In this document: one piece after another, positions 28,201 to 36,154 of the stretch
Layout: each line of letters opens with the position of its first letter
How positions within the stretch are numbered: position 1 is the first letter of the stretch
Source of the DNA: Nitrospira sp.
GTDB lineage: Bacteria; Nitrospirota; Nitrospiria; Nitrospirales; Nitrospiraceae
Length of the DNA stretch: 64,000 nucleotides
NCBI GenBank assembly: GCA_022226955.1
Contig: CP092079.1
Span: 1,829,053 to 1,893,052 of the forward strand
Direction: 5' to 3'
The notes under the pieces: generated by a model
Told to the model about the DNA's origin: nothing
Databases searched by the model: none
What the model saw: only the letters and a program-made list of their open reading frames with translations
Made by a program: the position numbers and the translations under genes

Positions 28201-29142
28201 TTGGCCGATAGTGTTCAACTCGTAGACCCTCGGTCCTTAAGAGTTAATAAGGACAACCCTCGCCTCATCTTTCATCAGAAAGAACTAGACGAACTTCAGG
28301 ATAGCATCGACAAACAAGGCATTCTGGTTCCCCTCGCAGTCTTCAGGGAAGGGAAAGGATTCCAACTACTGGACGGGGAACGAAGGTGGCGGTGTGCTTT
28401 AAAACTAGGGCTTTCCAGCGTACCAGTGTTGGTACAACCAAAACCTCCAAAGCTGCAAAACCTGATGATGATGTTCGCCATCCATCACGCGCGAAAAGAC
28501 TGGGACCCTCTCCCAACTGCACTCAAGCTCCAAGACTTAGAAAAGGAGTTCAGTGTAATACAAGGTCGGCACCCTTCCGAGGCAGAACTAGCAGGCCTTG
28601 CCTCAATGAGTCGTGGCGAAATAAGGCGATTAAAAAAGCTCCTTGCATTACCTGAGACATATCGAGATGAATTGCTAAAAGAACTTGAAAAGCCACGATC
28701 CGAGCAAATCCTAACAGTTGATCAAGTCCTGGAAGCCACAACCGCTGCAAGCGCCCTTCGCAAGCGAGATGTTGTGACTGCGAAAGGAGAAGATGGACTG
28801 CGCAGAGCAATAATTCAAAAATTTAGAAGCCGAGTTGAAAACAATACCGTTGCCCCAAGACTTCTTGCCAAACTTGCCAGAGGAGTCCAGCGAAACGAGG
28901 TACCTCTTCAAGTAGCAAAGCGGGTTGCAGAAAAGCTCATCAAAGATCCCAAATACTCTATCTCTGACGCATTTAGAGACTCTGTCGCTCAATCAGATTT
29001 TGAGCACAGCATTGAACAACTAGCTGATCGGATCTTCGATAGGCTCAAGGAACACGAAGAGCGCGGATATAAAATAACTGAGAAACTCTTCGCCACCCTC
29101 AAGGCACTAGCGAAAAGGATAGAGCGCTTGCGTGAGGATTAA
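28201..29142 (+). CDS. ParB/Spo0J-like DNA-binding protein
   Basis: The 313-residue protein starts at TTG (28201) with AGGAG suitably upstream. Residues 5-75 form a ParB/sulfiredoxin-type N-terminal domain: VDPRSLRVNKDNPRLIF, ELQDSIDKQGILVPLAVF, and LLDGERRWRCALKLG, with the GERR box at 59-62 that in ParB proteins contributes to CTP binding. Residues 125-150 look like a helix-turn-helix (SEAELAGLASMSRGEIRRLKKLL). The C-terminal half is helical and charged. There is no parA in the window, so this is not an ordinary plasmid or chromosome partition pair. The next gene begins 5 bases later. A site-binding or CTP-switch role in the methylase operon is inferred. Confidence 0.87.
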   Translation: MADSVQLVDPRSLRVNKDNPRLIFHQKELDELQDSIDKQGILVPLAVFREGKGFQLLDGERRWRCALKLGLSSVPVLVQPKPPKLQNLMMMFAIHHARKDWDPLPTALKLQDLEKEFSVIQGRHPSEAELAGLASMSRGEIRRLKKLLALPETYRDELLKELEKPRSEQILTVDQVLEATTAASALRKRDVVTAKGEDGLRRAIIQKFRSRVENNTVAPRLLAKLARGVQRNEVPLQVAKRVAEKLIKDPKYSISDAFRDSVAQSDFEHSIEQLADRIFDRLKEHEERGYKITEKLFATLKALAKRIERLRED

Positions 29143-29147
29143 AGGGC

Positions 29148-29969
29148 ATGGCCAGGCGTACCTATAAAACACTGGCGCTCGAGCTTGAGGAGTATGCGGA
29201 TCGCGTTATACAACACTTAGAGGACCACGGCTACAAAGTCCAAGTAGAGAGAATTGAACTTGGATTCCCACATACCCCTACTCTTCTTGCCAAGAGAGAC
29301 CGCACAACCCTAATCATTGAGGTCGACTCCACAATCAAATTTGACCGTCTTGACGCCTGGAGACGGTATGGAAAGTCCTGTAACCATGACGTTCGAATAA
29401 TTGTCTGCCTCCCAGACAGTGTTCAGGCTTCACCTAAAGATCAGGAACAGATCCGCACCAAGGGGCTTGGTTTATCAACTATCTCGCAAACTGGGGCTAC
29501 TGGCGTTATAGCTCCCATTGATTTGTCTCTCAATATTGCTCTGCCAGATCGAGCCACTCTCCCTAAGAAGCTTAAAGCTCTCTTGGGTGCAACTTATGAT
29601 CATTTTGACCAAGGGTCTTGGCGTGATGGTTTTGAAGAAGCAAGTCGTGTCTTGGAGATTCAGAGCCGTCGATATCTCAAGCATTGGATGCGTACAGGTC
29701 GCATCCAACTGATATCAGCAAAAGGTCCGAGAAAGCTTACAGGCTCAGCAATTGAGAAACTTCCTATGGGAGCACTAGCCAAAACATTTAGAGAGATCGC
29801 AGCCAAAAACGGAACCGATTCTCAGATTGAGAAGACTCTGGAAGCAATCAATCAAGATCGAGTGTCGGTTGTACACCATAGGCACAAGAAAAGAACGGAA
29901 ACGCGGCTCAGGTCAAATGTAGGCCAGAATATGTGGGCGATTGTGGAGGCACTCAAGCTGATAGTTTAG
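29148..29969 (+). CDS. Unknown protein: possible degenerate PD-(D/E)xK-like domain followed by HEPN-like domain
   Basis: I do not recognise a named family in this 273-residue protein. Residues 10-90 have an alpha-beta pattern (ELEEYADRVIQHLEDHGYKVQVERI, then TLLAKRDRTTLIIEVDS, then VRIIVCLPD) that resembles a restriction-endonuclease core. The active-site lysine is replaced (EVD rather than ExK) and no clear PD aspartate is present. Residues 150-273 are helical with FDQGSWRDGFEEASRVLE and, at 238-243, RVSVVH, an R-x4-H that fits the HEPN RNase motif. Translation probably couples to the ParB-like gene 5 bases upstream. The protein is basic overall. Both domain readings are mine and need a profile search. 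Confidence 0.8.
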   Translation: MARRTYKTLALELEEYADRVIQHLEDHGYKVQVERIELGFPHTPTLLAKRDRTTLIIEVDSTIKFDRLDAWRRYGKSCNHDVRIIVCLPDSVQASPKDQEQIRTKGLGLSTISQTGATGVIAPIDLSLNIALPDRATLPKKLKALLGATYDHFDQGSWRDGFEEASRVLEIQSRRYLKHWMRTGRIQLISAKGPRKLTGSAIEKLPMGALAKTFREIAAKNGTDSQIEKTLEAINQDRVSVVHHRHKKRTETRLRSNVGQNMWAIVEALKLIV

Positions 29970-30010
29970 CCCCCTCGCTTCTATCACAACCGCTTCCAAA
30001 CTCAATGAGA

Positions 30011-30043
30011 AGGGGAAGAAGGAGGTCGAAGGAAGATTCCCCT
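30011..30043 (-). terminator. Weak terminator-like hairpin after the small minus-strand ORF
   Basis: AGGGGAA (30043-30037 read on the minus strand) pairs with TTCCCCT (30017-30011) across a 19-base loop, and a pyrimidine-rich tract TCTC follows. The stem begins inside the TAG stop of the small ORF. The loop is long and the T-run poor, so efficiency is doubtful. Confidence 0.3.
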
Positions 30044-30174
30044 AGCCTTTTCTCCAACCAGAATTGATCCCTTTCCCTTCATCCAGAAGATACATTCTGT
30101 ACGACAGCTGATTCAGCTCGCTGACGAGATTCTGCTCACCTACCTGACCTTGAGTCTTTCACCTCTTCCTTCAT
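30042..30174 (-). pseudogene. Frameshifted ORF for a 43-residue small protein
   Basis: An ATG at 30174 has GGAGG 5 bases upstream, but its frame stops after 12 codons. Removing one A from the AAA in GTGAAAGACT joins it to a frame that runs to TAG at 30042 and encodes 43 residues: MKEEVKTQGQVGEQNLVS, then ELNQLSYRMYLLDEGKG, then INSGWRKG. The span 30042-30174 is 133 bases, exactly 44 codons plus one base. The composition of the downstream frame looks protein-like. It may be a pseudogene, a homopolymer sequencing error, or a real shifted gene. I recognise no family. Confidence 0.5.
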
Positions 30175-30367
30175 ATACCCTCCATGTTGACGCTCATCCA
30201 GTTTCCCTGGTCGCTGTTCTGCATTACAGTTCGGCATATCCTTGAGCAGCAGGGCACCCTGTTCAGATACCGCCCCATTCCCTTCCACAAACAGGCGTCC
30301 ATTATCAAAGCCTCGCGCGTTCGAGCCAACCACCTGCATTTGGCTCTCCCTCGCATCTGCCGACTTT

Positions 30368-30375
30368 GCTATACT
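30368..30375 (+). promoter_or_regulatory. Extended -10 promoter of the first PilZ gene
   Basis: TGCTATACT (ending at 30375) combines the TGn extension with a near-perfect -10. The predicted RNA start is about 30382, four bases before the ATG at 30386, and no ribosome binding site is present, so the mRNA should be leaderless or nearly so. The same GCTAYACTGCG-N7-ATG arrangement precedes the other PilZ gene at 43443. Confidence 0.55.
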
Positions 30376-30385
30376 GCGACGCACC

Positions 30386-30784
30386 ATGCCATCAGACGCG
30401 CCGGCTTCGCAGCCCTCGGGAAAAGATCGCCGCGAGTATTACCGGATCACCGTCACGCTGCCCATCCGGATTCAGCTCGAAACGGACACAACAGAGCGTG
30501 CGCTGGTTGCCCAATCTGTCAACCTCAGCGGCGGCGGATTCGGCGTGACGATCTCGACTCTCTATCGACCCGACGACCTTCTCACTGTCACGTTACTCCT
30601 TCCCGACCATGGCCTCTTCACATCCTCCGCCGAAGTATTACGGCTCGACCCCATCCCCTACCACGAAGGAACGTATCGCCTCCACGCTCGCTTCGTTCGG
30701 ATGCCCTCGCAGGACCGGGAAGTGCTGATTAAACACATCCTGCAATTTCAACGAGACCACCTGCACACACACTATTCTGCCTGA
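30386..30784 (+). CDS. PilZ domain protein (cyclic di-GMP receptor candidate)
   Basis: The 132-residue protein is a single PilZ domain. The arginine box is REYYR (residues 16-20), and the second c-di-GMP motif is NLSGGGFG starting at Asn46 (N-x-S-x-x-G). Both binding motifs are complete, so c-di-GMP binding is likely. The frame is open upstream to 30242, but the ATG at 30386 sits just downstream of an extended -10 promoter and puts the R-box at the usual distance. It is monocistronic and lies about 2 kb from the polysaccharide locus, whose enzymes it could regulate. Confidence 0.92.
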   Translation: MPSDAPASQPSGKDRREYYRITVTLPIRIQLETDTTERALVAQSVNLSGGGFGVTISTLYRPDDLLTVTLLLPDHGLFTSSAEVLRLDPIPYHEGTYRLHARFVRMPSQDREVLIKHILQFQRDHLHTHYSA

Positions 30785-30877
30785 CAGCCCCCGCATCATA
30801 TCGCGTCTATCGAATAAGCAATTGCGCTCCTCGTGATCGTCCGGGACCTTGCCCACGATCAATAAATGACAATCTCC

Positions 30878-30906
30878 TTGGCGATTGCGCAGCCTTCTCA
30901 TAGACT
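30878..30906 (+). promoter_or_regulatory. Predicted promoter of the M48 metalloprotease gene
   Basis: TTGGCG (30878-30883) and TAGACT (30901-30906) are 17 bases apart; each matches consensus at four of six positions. The predicted leader of roughly 24 bases contains AGGAGG before the ATG at 30938. This supports that start over the longer open frame beginning at 30866. Confidence 0.45.
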
Positions 30907-30937
30907 GGGTTCGACCTTAGGAGGAAATTCCAACCCA

Positions 30938-32578
30938 ATGCCCGATACGCAATTGGAACAATTGGCGCGCCGCCTCGAATCCCACGCCAGGCAACATCCA
31001 ACCCGGTATAAACTGAATGTCGCGCTGGCCGCCTTGCTGGGCTACGCCTATGTGCTGGCGATTCTAGGTCTGGTTCTGGGCGGCAGCGCCTGGTTGTTTT
31101 TCGCGCTCAATGATGGGAACACCGACGATCTCGGCTCAATTGCACTGAGGTTCGGTCTCGGCCTGCTCGCAGTCATCATTGCGTATGCGTTCTGCATGCG
31201 CCTTTCCCTCCCGGCCGGATTCGAGGTCCATCGTGAAGAGGCCCCACGCCTGTTTCTCCTGATCGACAAACTAACGAATGCGCTGGACGCACCGCCTCTC
31301 CACCAGGTACTCATCGTGAACGAGCTCACGGCCGCCATCGCGCAGACTCCACGCTTCGGCATCTTCGGCTGGCATCGGAACTCTTTGCTGATCGGCCTGC
31401 CGCTAATGCTGGCGATGACACCAGTCCAGTTCCGTGCCGTGCTCGCACACGAGTTCGGGCATCTCGGCCACCATCAGAGCCGTTTTGCCGCATGGGTCTA
31501 TCGCACTCGCATGGTCTGGTCTCGCCTGCTGAGCGAGCTGACCGCGCGCCCCTATTGGAGCACCTTTCTTTTTAGAAAATTTCTGGTCTGGCACGCGCCA
31601 TTTTTCAACGCCTACACCTTTGTCCTGACGCGCGATCAAGAATACGAGGCCGACCGGCAGGCCGCCAGGCTGGTAGGGGTCGCCTGCCTGAAAGACGCAT
31701 TGGCCGTGCGGCACATCGTCGAACGCATGATGAACGACCTCTATTGGCCCGCGCTGAACCGCCGGACCATTACCAATCCCACACCGCCCGCGTCGCATCT
31801 CGATGAGCTAATCACCCTGCTGCAACAAGTGCCGGCGCCTGGCACGCTACAGGAATGGATGACGGCCGCGTTGCAACAAACCTCCGGCTATGCCGACACC
31901 CATCCGGCATTAGTTGATCGACTCGCGGCCTTGGATGCGCTTCAGGAGAAGCAGGACGCGCCGGCCCTGCCTCCCACTTTTCCGAACCTGCGCGACCCTC
32001 ATGAGGAGACCGCGGCCACTTTTTATCTGGGGACGCATGCCACCGCCACGCGCGCAGGGCTCGACCGTCTCTGGGCGGACTCCGTTGCGGACGAGTGGAA
32101 ACAGAAGCATCAGGAAATGGCCCTCGTGCGGGCTCGCTGCCAGGCGTTAAGCGATAAATCCGCCACCGTGGGACTCTCGATCAACGAACTTTGGGAGTAT
32201 GCCTGCCAGATGGAAGCGCTCGAAAGCGGCATGGCCGCCCTTCCCCTCCTACAGCAATTACTGACGAAGGATCCGAACCATGCTGCGGCGAACCTGGCGA
32301 TGGGCCGCCTCTTACTGGCGCAAGACGATCAGTCCGGCTTGCAATATCTCGAGACAGCCCTGGCGCAAGACCACGAGGCGGTCATTTCAGCTTGCCAGCT
32401 GGCCTGTAGCTTTCTTGAGCGTCGAGGCAACCATAAAGAATCCATGCGTTACCGCATCAAAGCCCAGCGGCAGCGGCAACAGCTTCTCGAAACCGAACGC
32501 CGTCCACTCAAGCCAGAGGATGCAGTTGAACCGCACAACGCGGCCGCTCCAGAAAAACACCTGCATCCTCACCGCTGA
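30938..32578 (+). CDS. M48 family membrane zinc metalloprotease with TPR-like C-terminus
   Basis: The 546-residue protein has two N-terminal transmembrane segments (about residues 30-57 and 68-90). The zinc motif HEFGH is at 171-175, and the third ligand is in EYEADRQAARL about 60 residues later, the HtpX/Ste24-type arrangement. The C-terminal 110 residues (ALPLLQQLLTKDPNHAAANLAMGRLLLAQ, then YLETALAQDHEAVISACQLACSF) have tetratricopeptide-like helices. M48 enzymes degrade misfolded membrane or envelope proteins; the TPR tail could recruit substrates or partners. It is monocistronic with its own promoter. Confidence 0.92.
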   Translation: MPDTQLEQLARRLESHARQHPTRYKLNVALAALLGYAYVLAILGLVLGGSAWLFFALNDGNTDDLGSIALRFGLGLLAVIIAYAFCMRLSLPAGFEVHREEAPRLFLLIDKLTNALDAPPLHQVLIVNELTAAIAQTPRFGIFGWHRNSLLIGLPLMLAMTPVQFRAVLAHEFGHLGHHQSRFAAWVYRTRMVWSRLLSELTARPYWSTFLFRKFLVWHAPFFNAYTFVLTRDQEYEADRQAARLVGVACLKDALAVRHIVERMMNDLYWPALNRRTITNPTPPASHLDELITLLQQVPAPGTLQEWMTAALQQTSGYADTHPALVDRLAALDALQEKQDAPALPPTFPNLRDPHEETAATFYLGTHATATRAGLDRLWADSVADEWKQKHQEMALVRARCQALSDKSATVGLSINELWEYACQMEALESGMAALPLLQQLLTKDPNHAAANLAMGRLLLAQDDQSGLQYLETALAQDHEAVISACQLACSFLERRGNHKESMRYRIKAQRQRQQLLETERRPLKPEDAVEPHNAAAPEKHLHPHR

Positions 32579-32736
32579 CCAGCAGATACCGCACCAATGG
32601 ATCACCCTCCTGAGGGCAATTCGTAATCCACCATCCTGGACAGCCTTGCCACCCCTTCATTGCTACCGCAACAATTCTCGCAGACACCGCTAGATGTTCC
32701 TCTGTCCGAACGAAAGGGCCATTGAGTCATTACCGA

Positions 32737-34212
32737 TTACGATTTCTGCTTCTGATCTAAAACCAACAGGCTTTCCGAAAGAAACGAACGAGCTTGAGAG
32801 ATTTCTTCCTGACTCAATTCCCCCAACGTCAGATACGCCAGAAGGATCACCGCACTAATGGCCGCTAATTTGACCAGTAACAAAAAGCCGCTAACTGGCC
32901 ACACCAGTGCCAGCGTATAGACCAGCACACTGATGATCGCACTCCGCCACAACGTCCCGGCTGGCGGGACAATCGCCCATAGCCGATAGATAATGCCTAC
33001 GGACACCATCGCACCGATTACTTGGCACAAGGCCGTCGCTGTTGCTGCGCCGAATGCGCCGAATGCGCGGATAAACACATAACTTGCGATCGTTCCGAAA
33101 AATATAGAGAACAGACTTAAATGCAGTGCGAACCGGGGAACCCCCGAAGCCGTTGCGATAACGCTCGCGACGGAAACCATGACAAACGCAACGGCTCCGA
33201 GAATCAAGAGCGCCAGGAGCGGGGCCGCAGACTCGAATGACACTCCAAACACCCAGATCACGATCTCACGGGCAGACCCTGCAACGAGTGCCCCAAACGG
33301 CAATAAGCCCGCCACCACTCGCAGGGCACCCCGCCCCATGTCCTTTGCCTGAGCAATTTTTCCATCGGACAGCAGCCGGCTCACGGTTGACAGCAACAAC
33401 GGAGACAACGCGACCCCGAACAGGCTGGGAAGGATCGAGAGATTCTGCGCTGCACCGTAGACCCCCACCTCTTCGATCGTTCCGCCAAGAGCTTTCAACA
33501 TGACCACGCCCAGGCTGGAAAATATCTGGGTCAACAAGGCAGAGAATCCCAACAGAATGCCGAGATCAAAGAAAGGTCGAGTCGGCACGGCAATGCGGCC
33601 ATATAACGGGAGCGTAATGTATCGGCGCGTAATCGCCAATTCCACGGCGGCCGCCCCAAGGGATCCGAGGATGGCGCCGGGAACGGACAGGCCTATTTCG
33701 ACAAGGAACAGAATCAACCCAAGCCGCGCAATCCAGCGGCCGGCATTGCTCATAGCCTTTTGACGAAAATTGCCTTTCCCAATAAGGATATTCTGGTGTC
33801 CCTGCGAAAGACTGCTGATCGGCACATGAAATGCGTACAAGGCGAGATAGGAGGCTAACTCAGGTTCTTGGAACAGCCAGGACAAGGGAATTGCTAAGAG
33901 TCCAAGTAACAATCCCCCCACAACTCCGGCCAACACATGCAAGCGAATGACGGTCATGCCCACGGGGCGCCAGTCTGCCGCCACCCCAACCAGCCGAATC
34001 GTGGCCCGGGAGAAAAATGCATTGATGGTCAACTCGACCCACCCAAACAGGGTCGTGGATAGCACGAGCAACCCATACCCATCGGCGCCCAGCCGTCTCG
34101 TCAAGAACGCCGCGGTAATGATGCCTGTCAGCGGCAGCAAGAGCCCCGCAAGAAACACTCGCGCCGTTCCATCCAAGAGGTGCCGACCGGACTGTGTGGA
34201 TAACGCACTCAC
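32737..34212 (-). CDS. Wzx-type oligosaccharide flippase (copy 1)
   Basis: The 491-residue protein has about 12-14 transmembrane spans and the MOP/Wzx polysaccharide-transporter pattern (GLLLPLTGIITAAFLTRRLGADGYGLLVL; VGVYGAAQNLSILPSLFGVALSPLLL). It is clearly paralogous to the flippase at 53706-55172. Aligning the two starts supports GTG at 34212, which overlaps the stop of the SGNH hydrolase gene as GTGA. It is the last gene of its transcription block. Such proteins flip undecaprenyl-linked repeat units across the inner membrane. Confidence 0.92.
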   Translation of the reverse strand: MSALSTQSGRHLLDGTARVFLAGLLLPLTGIITAAFLTRRLGADGYGLLVLSTTLFGWVELTINAFFSRATIRLVGVAADWRPVGMTVIRLHVLAGVVGGLLLGLLAIPLSWLFQEPELASYLALYAFHVPISSLSQGHQNILIGKGNFRQKAMSNAGRWIARLGLILFLVEIGLSVPGAILGSLGAAAVELAITRRYITLPLYGRIAVPTRPFFDLGILLGFSALLTQIFSSLGVVMLKALGGTIEEVGVYGAAQNLSILPSLFGVALSPLLLSTVSRLLSDGKIAQAKDMGRGALRVVAGLLPFGALVAGSAREIVIWVFGVSFESAAPLLALLILGAVAFVMVSVASVIATASGVPRFALHLSLFSIFFGTIASYVFIRAFGAFGAATATALCQVIGAMVSVGIIYRLWAIVPPAGTLWRSAIISVLVYTLALVWPVSGFLLLVKLAAISAVILLAYLTLGELSQEEISQARSFLSESLLVLDQKQKS

Positions 34213-35231
34213 TGCGGAAACCACGGTTGGCGCTGCACATAGTCCGCCAATGATTCCCCGATGCGATGATGGACCGCGGCGGATGGATGCGAGTCGAATC
34301 GACTGGCCCTGAACTGTTCCTCCGAAAACTCATTCTTTACGCTCGAAAAATCAATGTACGCGATGCGGTCGCGTGTTAATTGATCCACCACAGCCCCCCA
34401 ATCTTTCGTCCGCATCCTGGGGAGCAGCATAACCACGCAGGGGAGCCCGCGTTCTTCTGCAATCGTTTTGAATTGCCGGACATGCGCATATGCTTCTGGA
34501 ATGTAGCCCTGCGAAATCATTTGTCCGATGTCCGGGGAAGGAAAGAACCAGCGCACGCCGATTCCCCTGAGAACATAGACCAGATGAACCTGGCGAAGCA
34601 CCCGCGTGATCATCGAACCAGACGGACTGAAACGATGTAATTCCTGATCGATTAAATAACCCTCCGCATCAATCGTGGGGGTTCGAGCCAGATTGAAATC
34701 CGACGTGATGATGGCCATCACCACAAGGTCCGGCTGGATATCCAACGTGCGATACCGAAGCGTGGCGACCATCTCCTTGACGCTGTAGGCAGATGCGCCG
34801 AAGTTGAACGTCTTGACAGTCACAGCCCGGCGCCGCTGATTGAGCCGGTCTTCCAACACCTGGGCGAACGTATCGTCCGTTCGTGCAACGCCCTCCCCGA
34901 ACGTGTAGGAGTCTCCGATCAGAGCAATGCGATACTCGTTCGGCTGTTTGGCCCCATGCAACGCCCCGGCAATCTTTGCCCGGAGCCCCAAACTATCGGT
35001 ATTAATCAAGGCAAGGCCGCGCGCCCGCGCATTCACGAGATTGGGCTTGTGGATATAGGACAGGTCCTCGGGCCGATCGTACGGCCTGTAAATAGGATCA
35101 TATATGTGCGGTTGCGCATACCCCCATATCCTAACCGCGACTTCGAGCAAGATCAGGGTAATGAGTAGAATGGACACGGTTCCAAGAAATTTTCGGAGAA
35201 GCCCTCGCATCATGATGAGGCGTTTGCTCAT
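34209..35231 (-). CDS. SGNH/GDSL hydrolase, membrane-anchored
   Basis: The 340-residue protein has a basic N-terminus, a transmembrane segment at about residues 14-32, and then a periplasmic domain. The block I motif is ALIGDSYTFGEGV with the nucleophile serine, and the C-terminal FDSHPSAAVH supplies the Asp and His. SGNH proteins in glycan loci commonly add or remove acyl groups on sugars, so a role in polysaccharide O-acetylation is plausible. Its ATG overlaps the upstream glycosyltransferase stop (ATGA). The open frame upstream to 35573 is spurious. Confidence 0.88.
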   Translation of the reverse strand: MSKRLIMMRGLLRKFLGTVSILLITLILLEVAVRIWGYAQPHIYDPIYRPYDRPEDLSYIHKPNLVNARARGLALINTDSLGLRAKIAGALHGAKQPNEYRIALIGDSYTFGEGVARTDDTFAQVLEDRLNQRRRAVTVKTFNFGASAYSVKEMVATLRYRTLDIQPDLVVMAIITSDFNLARTPTIDAEGYLIDQELHRFSPSGSMITRVLRQVHLVYVLRGIGVRWFFPSPDIGQMISQGYIPEAYAHVRQFKTIAEERGLPCVVMLLPRMRTKDWGAVVDQLTRDRIAYIDFSSVKNEFSEEQFRASRFDSHPSAAVHHRIGESLADYVQRQPWFPQ

Positions 35232-36148
35232 ATCGCCGGGGACTGCGAACCAGCCCTGCCACGCGCTCCTCTTGCGCGCTCCCAGAAAAAACCCGCCGCA
35301 TTGGCGGCCTGGGCGGCAATGAGCAACAGCACGACCGCTATCGCTTTTCCGAACGCAATCTTCCCGAATGGATAGGCGAGCAAATTGGCGTAGAAGGCGG
35401 GCGGCTCGATTTTCATCGATTGCCGGCGGTGGCGGGCTCTCAAGAGATGGTAATAGTACGCGCCGCACCCATAATGAAAATGCTGGCGGAGAAACGTCTT
35501 CGCCGTCAAATGATGGGCGTGGTAGACCACCGCTTCCGGCACATATCTCAACCGATAGCCCCGATGCTGCCATCGATCACACAACTCGCGGTCTTCTCCC
35601 GCAGATCGAGGGAACGAGAGGTCGAACCCTCCTATTTCGAGAAACTGCTTGGTCGGAAACGCCACGTTGCAGGAAGGGAAGAACCGCACTCTCTCAGGAA
35701 TGTCGCTGTAGTACGCAAGAAGATAGGAGACGAGCAATTGGCTTGCGGTCGAATAGAGATTCTGCGTGAGCGCATTATATGTCTCTCCACCAACCGCACT
35801 ATCCGGCGACGCGACGAATTGTGCCGCCACGACCTTTAACCAGTCGGACGCAGGCATACAGTCGTCATCCGTAAAAATGAGGACTTCGCCGGCAGCCTCG
35901 ACGGCGCCCTTATTTCGCGCCGCCGCCGGGCCGGCATTTTCTTGCCGCAGGAGCGTGAGCGTGAGCAGGCCGTGAAACGGCTTCACCGCTTCATCCAACG
36001 GCGCGCCCCCTCCGTCGTCAACCACAATCACTTCACAACGATCACGCGGGTAGTCAAGACGACTACAGGCCCGCAGACAGGCGGCGAGCTGATCCGGCCG
36101 GTTATAGGTCGGAATCACGATTGAAATGAATGGCCGCTCCTTCTTCAT
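35228..36148 (-). CDS. GT2 family glycosyltransferase
   Basis: The 306-residue protein starts ISIVIPTYNRPDQLAACL, a GT-A nucleotide-binding beginning. EVIVVDDGGGAP and EVLIFTDDDCMPASDWL follow, the latter with the DxD metal-binding site. GAYYYHLLRARHRR and a hydrophobic C-terminal segment (residues about 268-290) suggest membrane attachment. The sugar donor cannot be assigned. GAGGCGTT precedes the ATG. It lies between the AlkP-superfamily and SGNH genes with tight spacing. Confidence 0.93.
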   Translation of the reverse strand: MKKERPFISIVIPTYNRPDQLAACLRACSRLDYPRDRCEVIVVDDGGGAPLDEAVKPFHGLLTLTLLRQENAGPAAARNKGAVEAAGEVLIFTDDDCMPASDWLKVVAAQFVASPDSAVGGETYNALTQNLYSTASQLLVSYLLAYYSDIPERVRFFPSCNVAFPTKQFLEIGGFDLSFPRSAGEDRELCDRWQHRGYRLRYVPEAVVYHAHHLTAKTFLRQHFHYGCGAYYYHLLRARHRRQSMKIEPPAFYANLLAYPFGKIAFGKAIAVVLLLIAAQAANAAGFFWERARGARGRAGSQSPAI

Positions 36149-36154
36149 AACGCC

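Larger units (their letters stand above)
29970..30385. other. Intergenic region after the methylase operon
   Basis: This 416-base stretch contains a small minus-strand frameshifted ORF (30042-30174), a hairpin overlapping its stop codon, and the extended -10 promoter of the PilZ gene at its right end. An 83-codon minus-strand frame covering 30136-30387 is open but shows no recognisable features beyond sharing the small ORF start. Confidence 0.5.

Noticed and set aside
27361-29142. Prophage or plasmid remnant containing dam and parB
   Set aside because: No parA, integrase, capsid or replication gene is present; the operon structure with the third gene is a better explanation.
30136-30387. 83-codon minus-strand frame upstream of the small frameshifted ORF
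   Set aside because: No ribosome binding site or recognisable motif at its start; the supported ATG with GGAGG lies internally at 30174.
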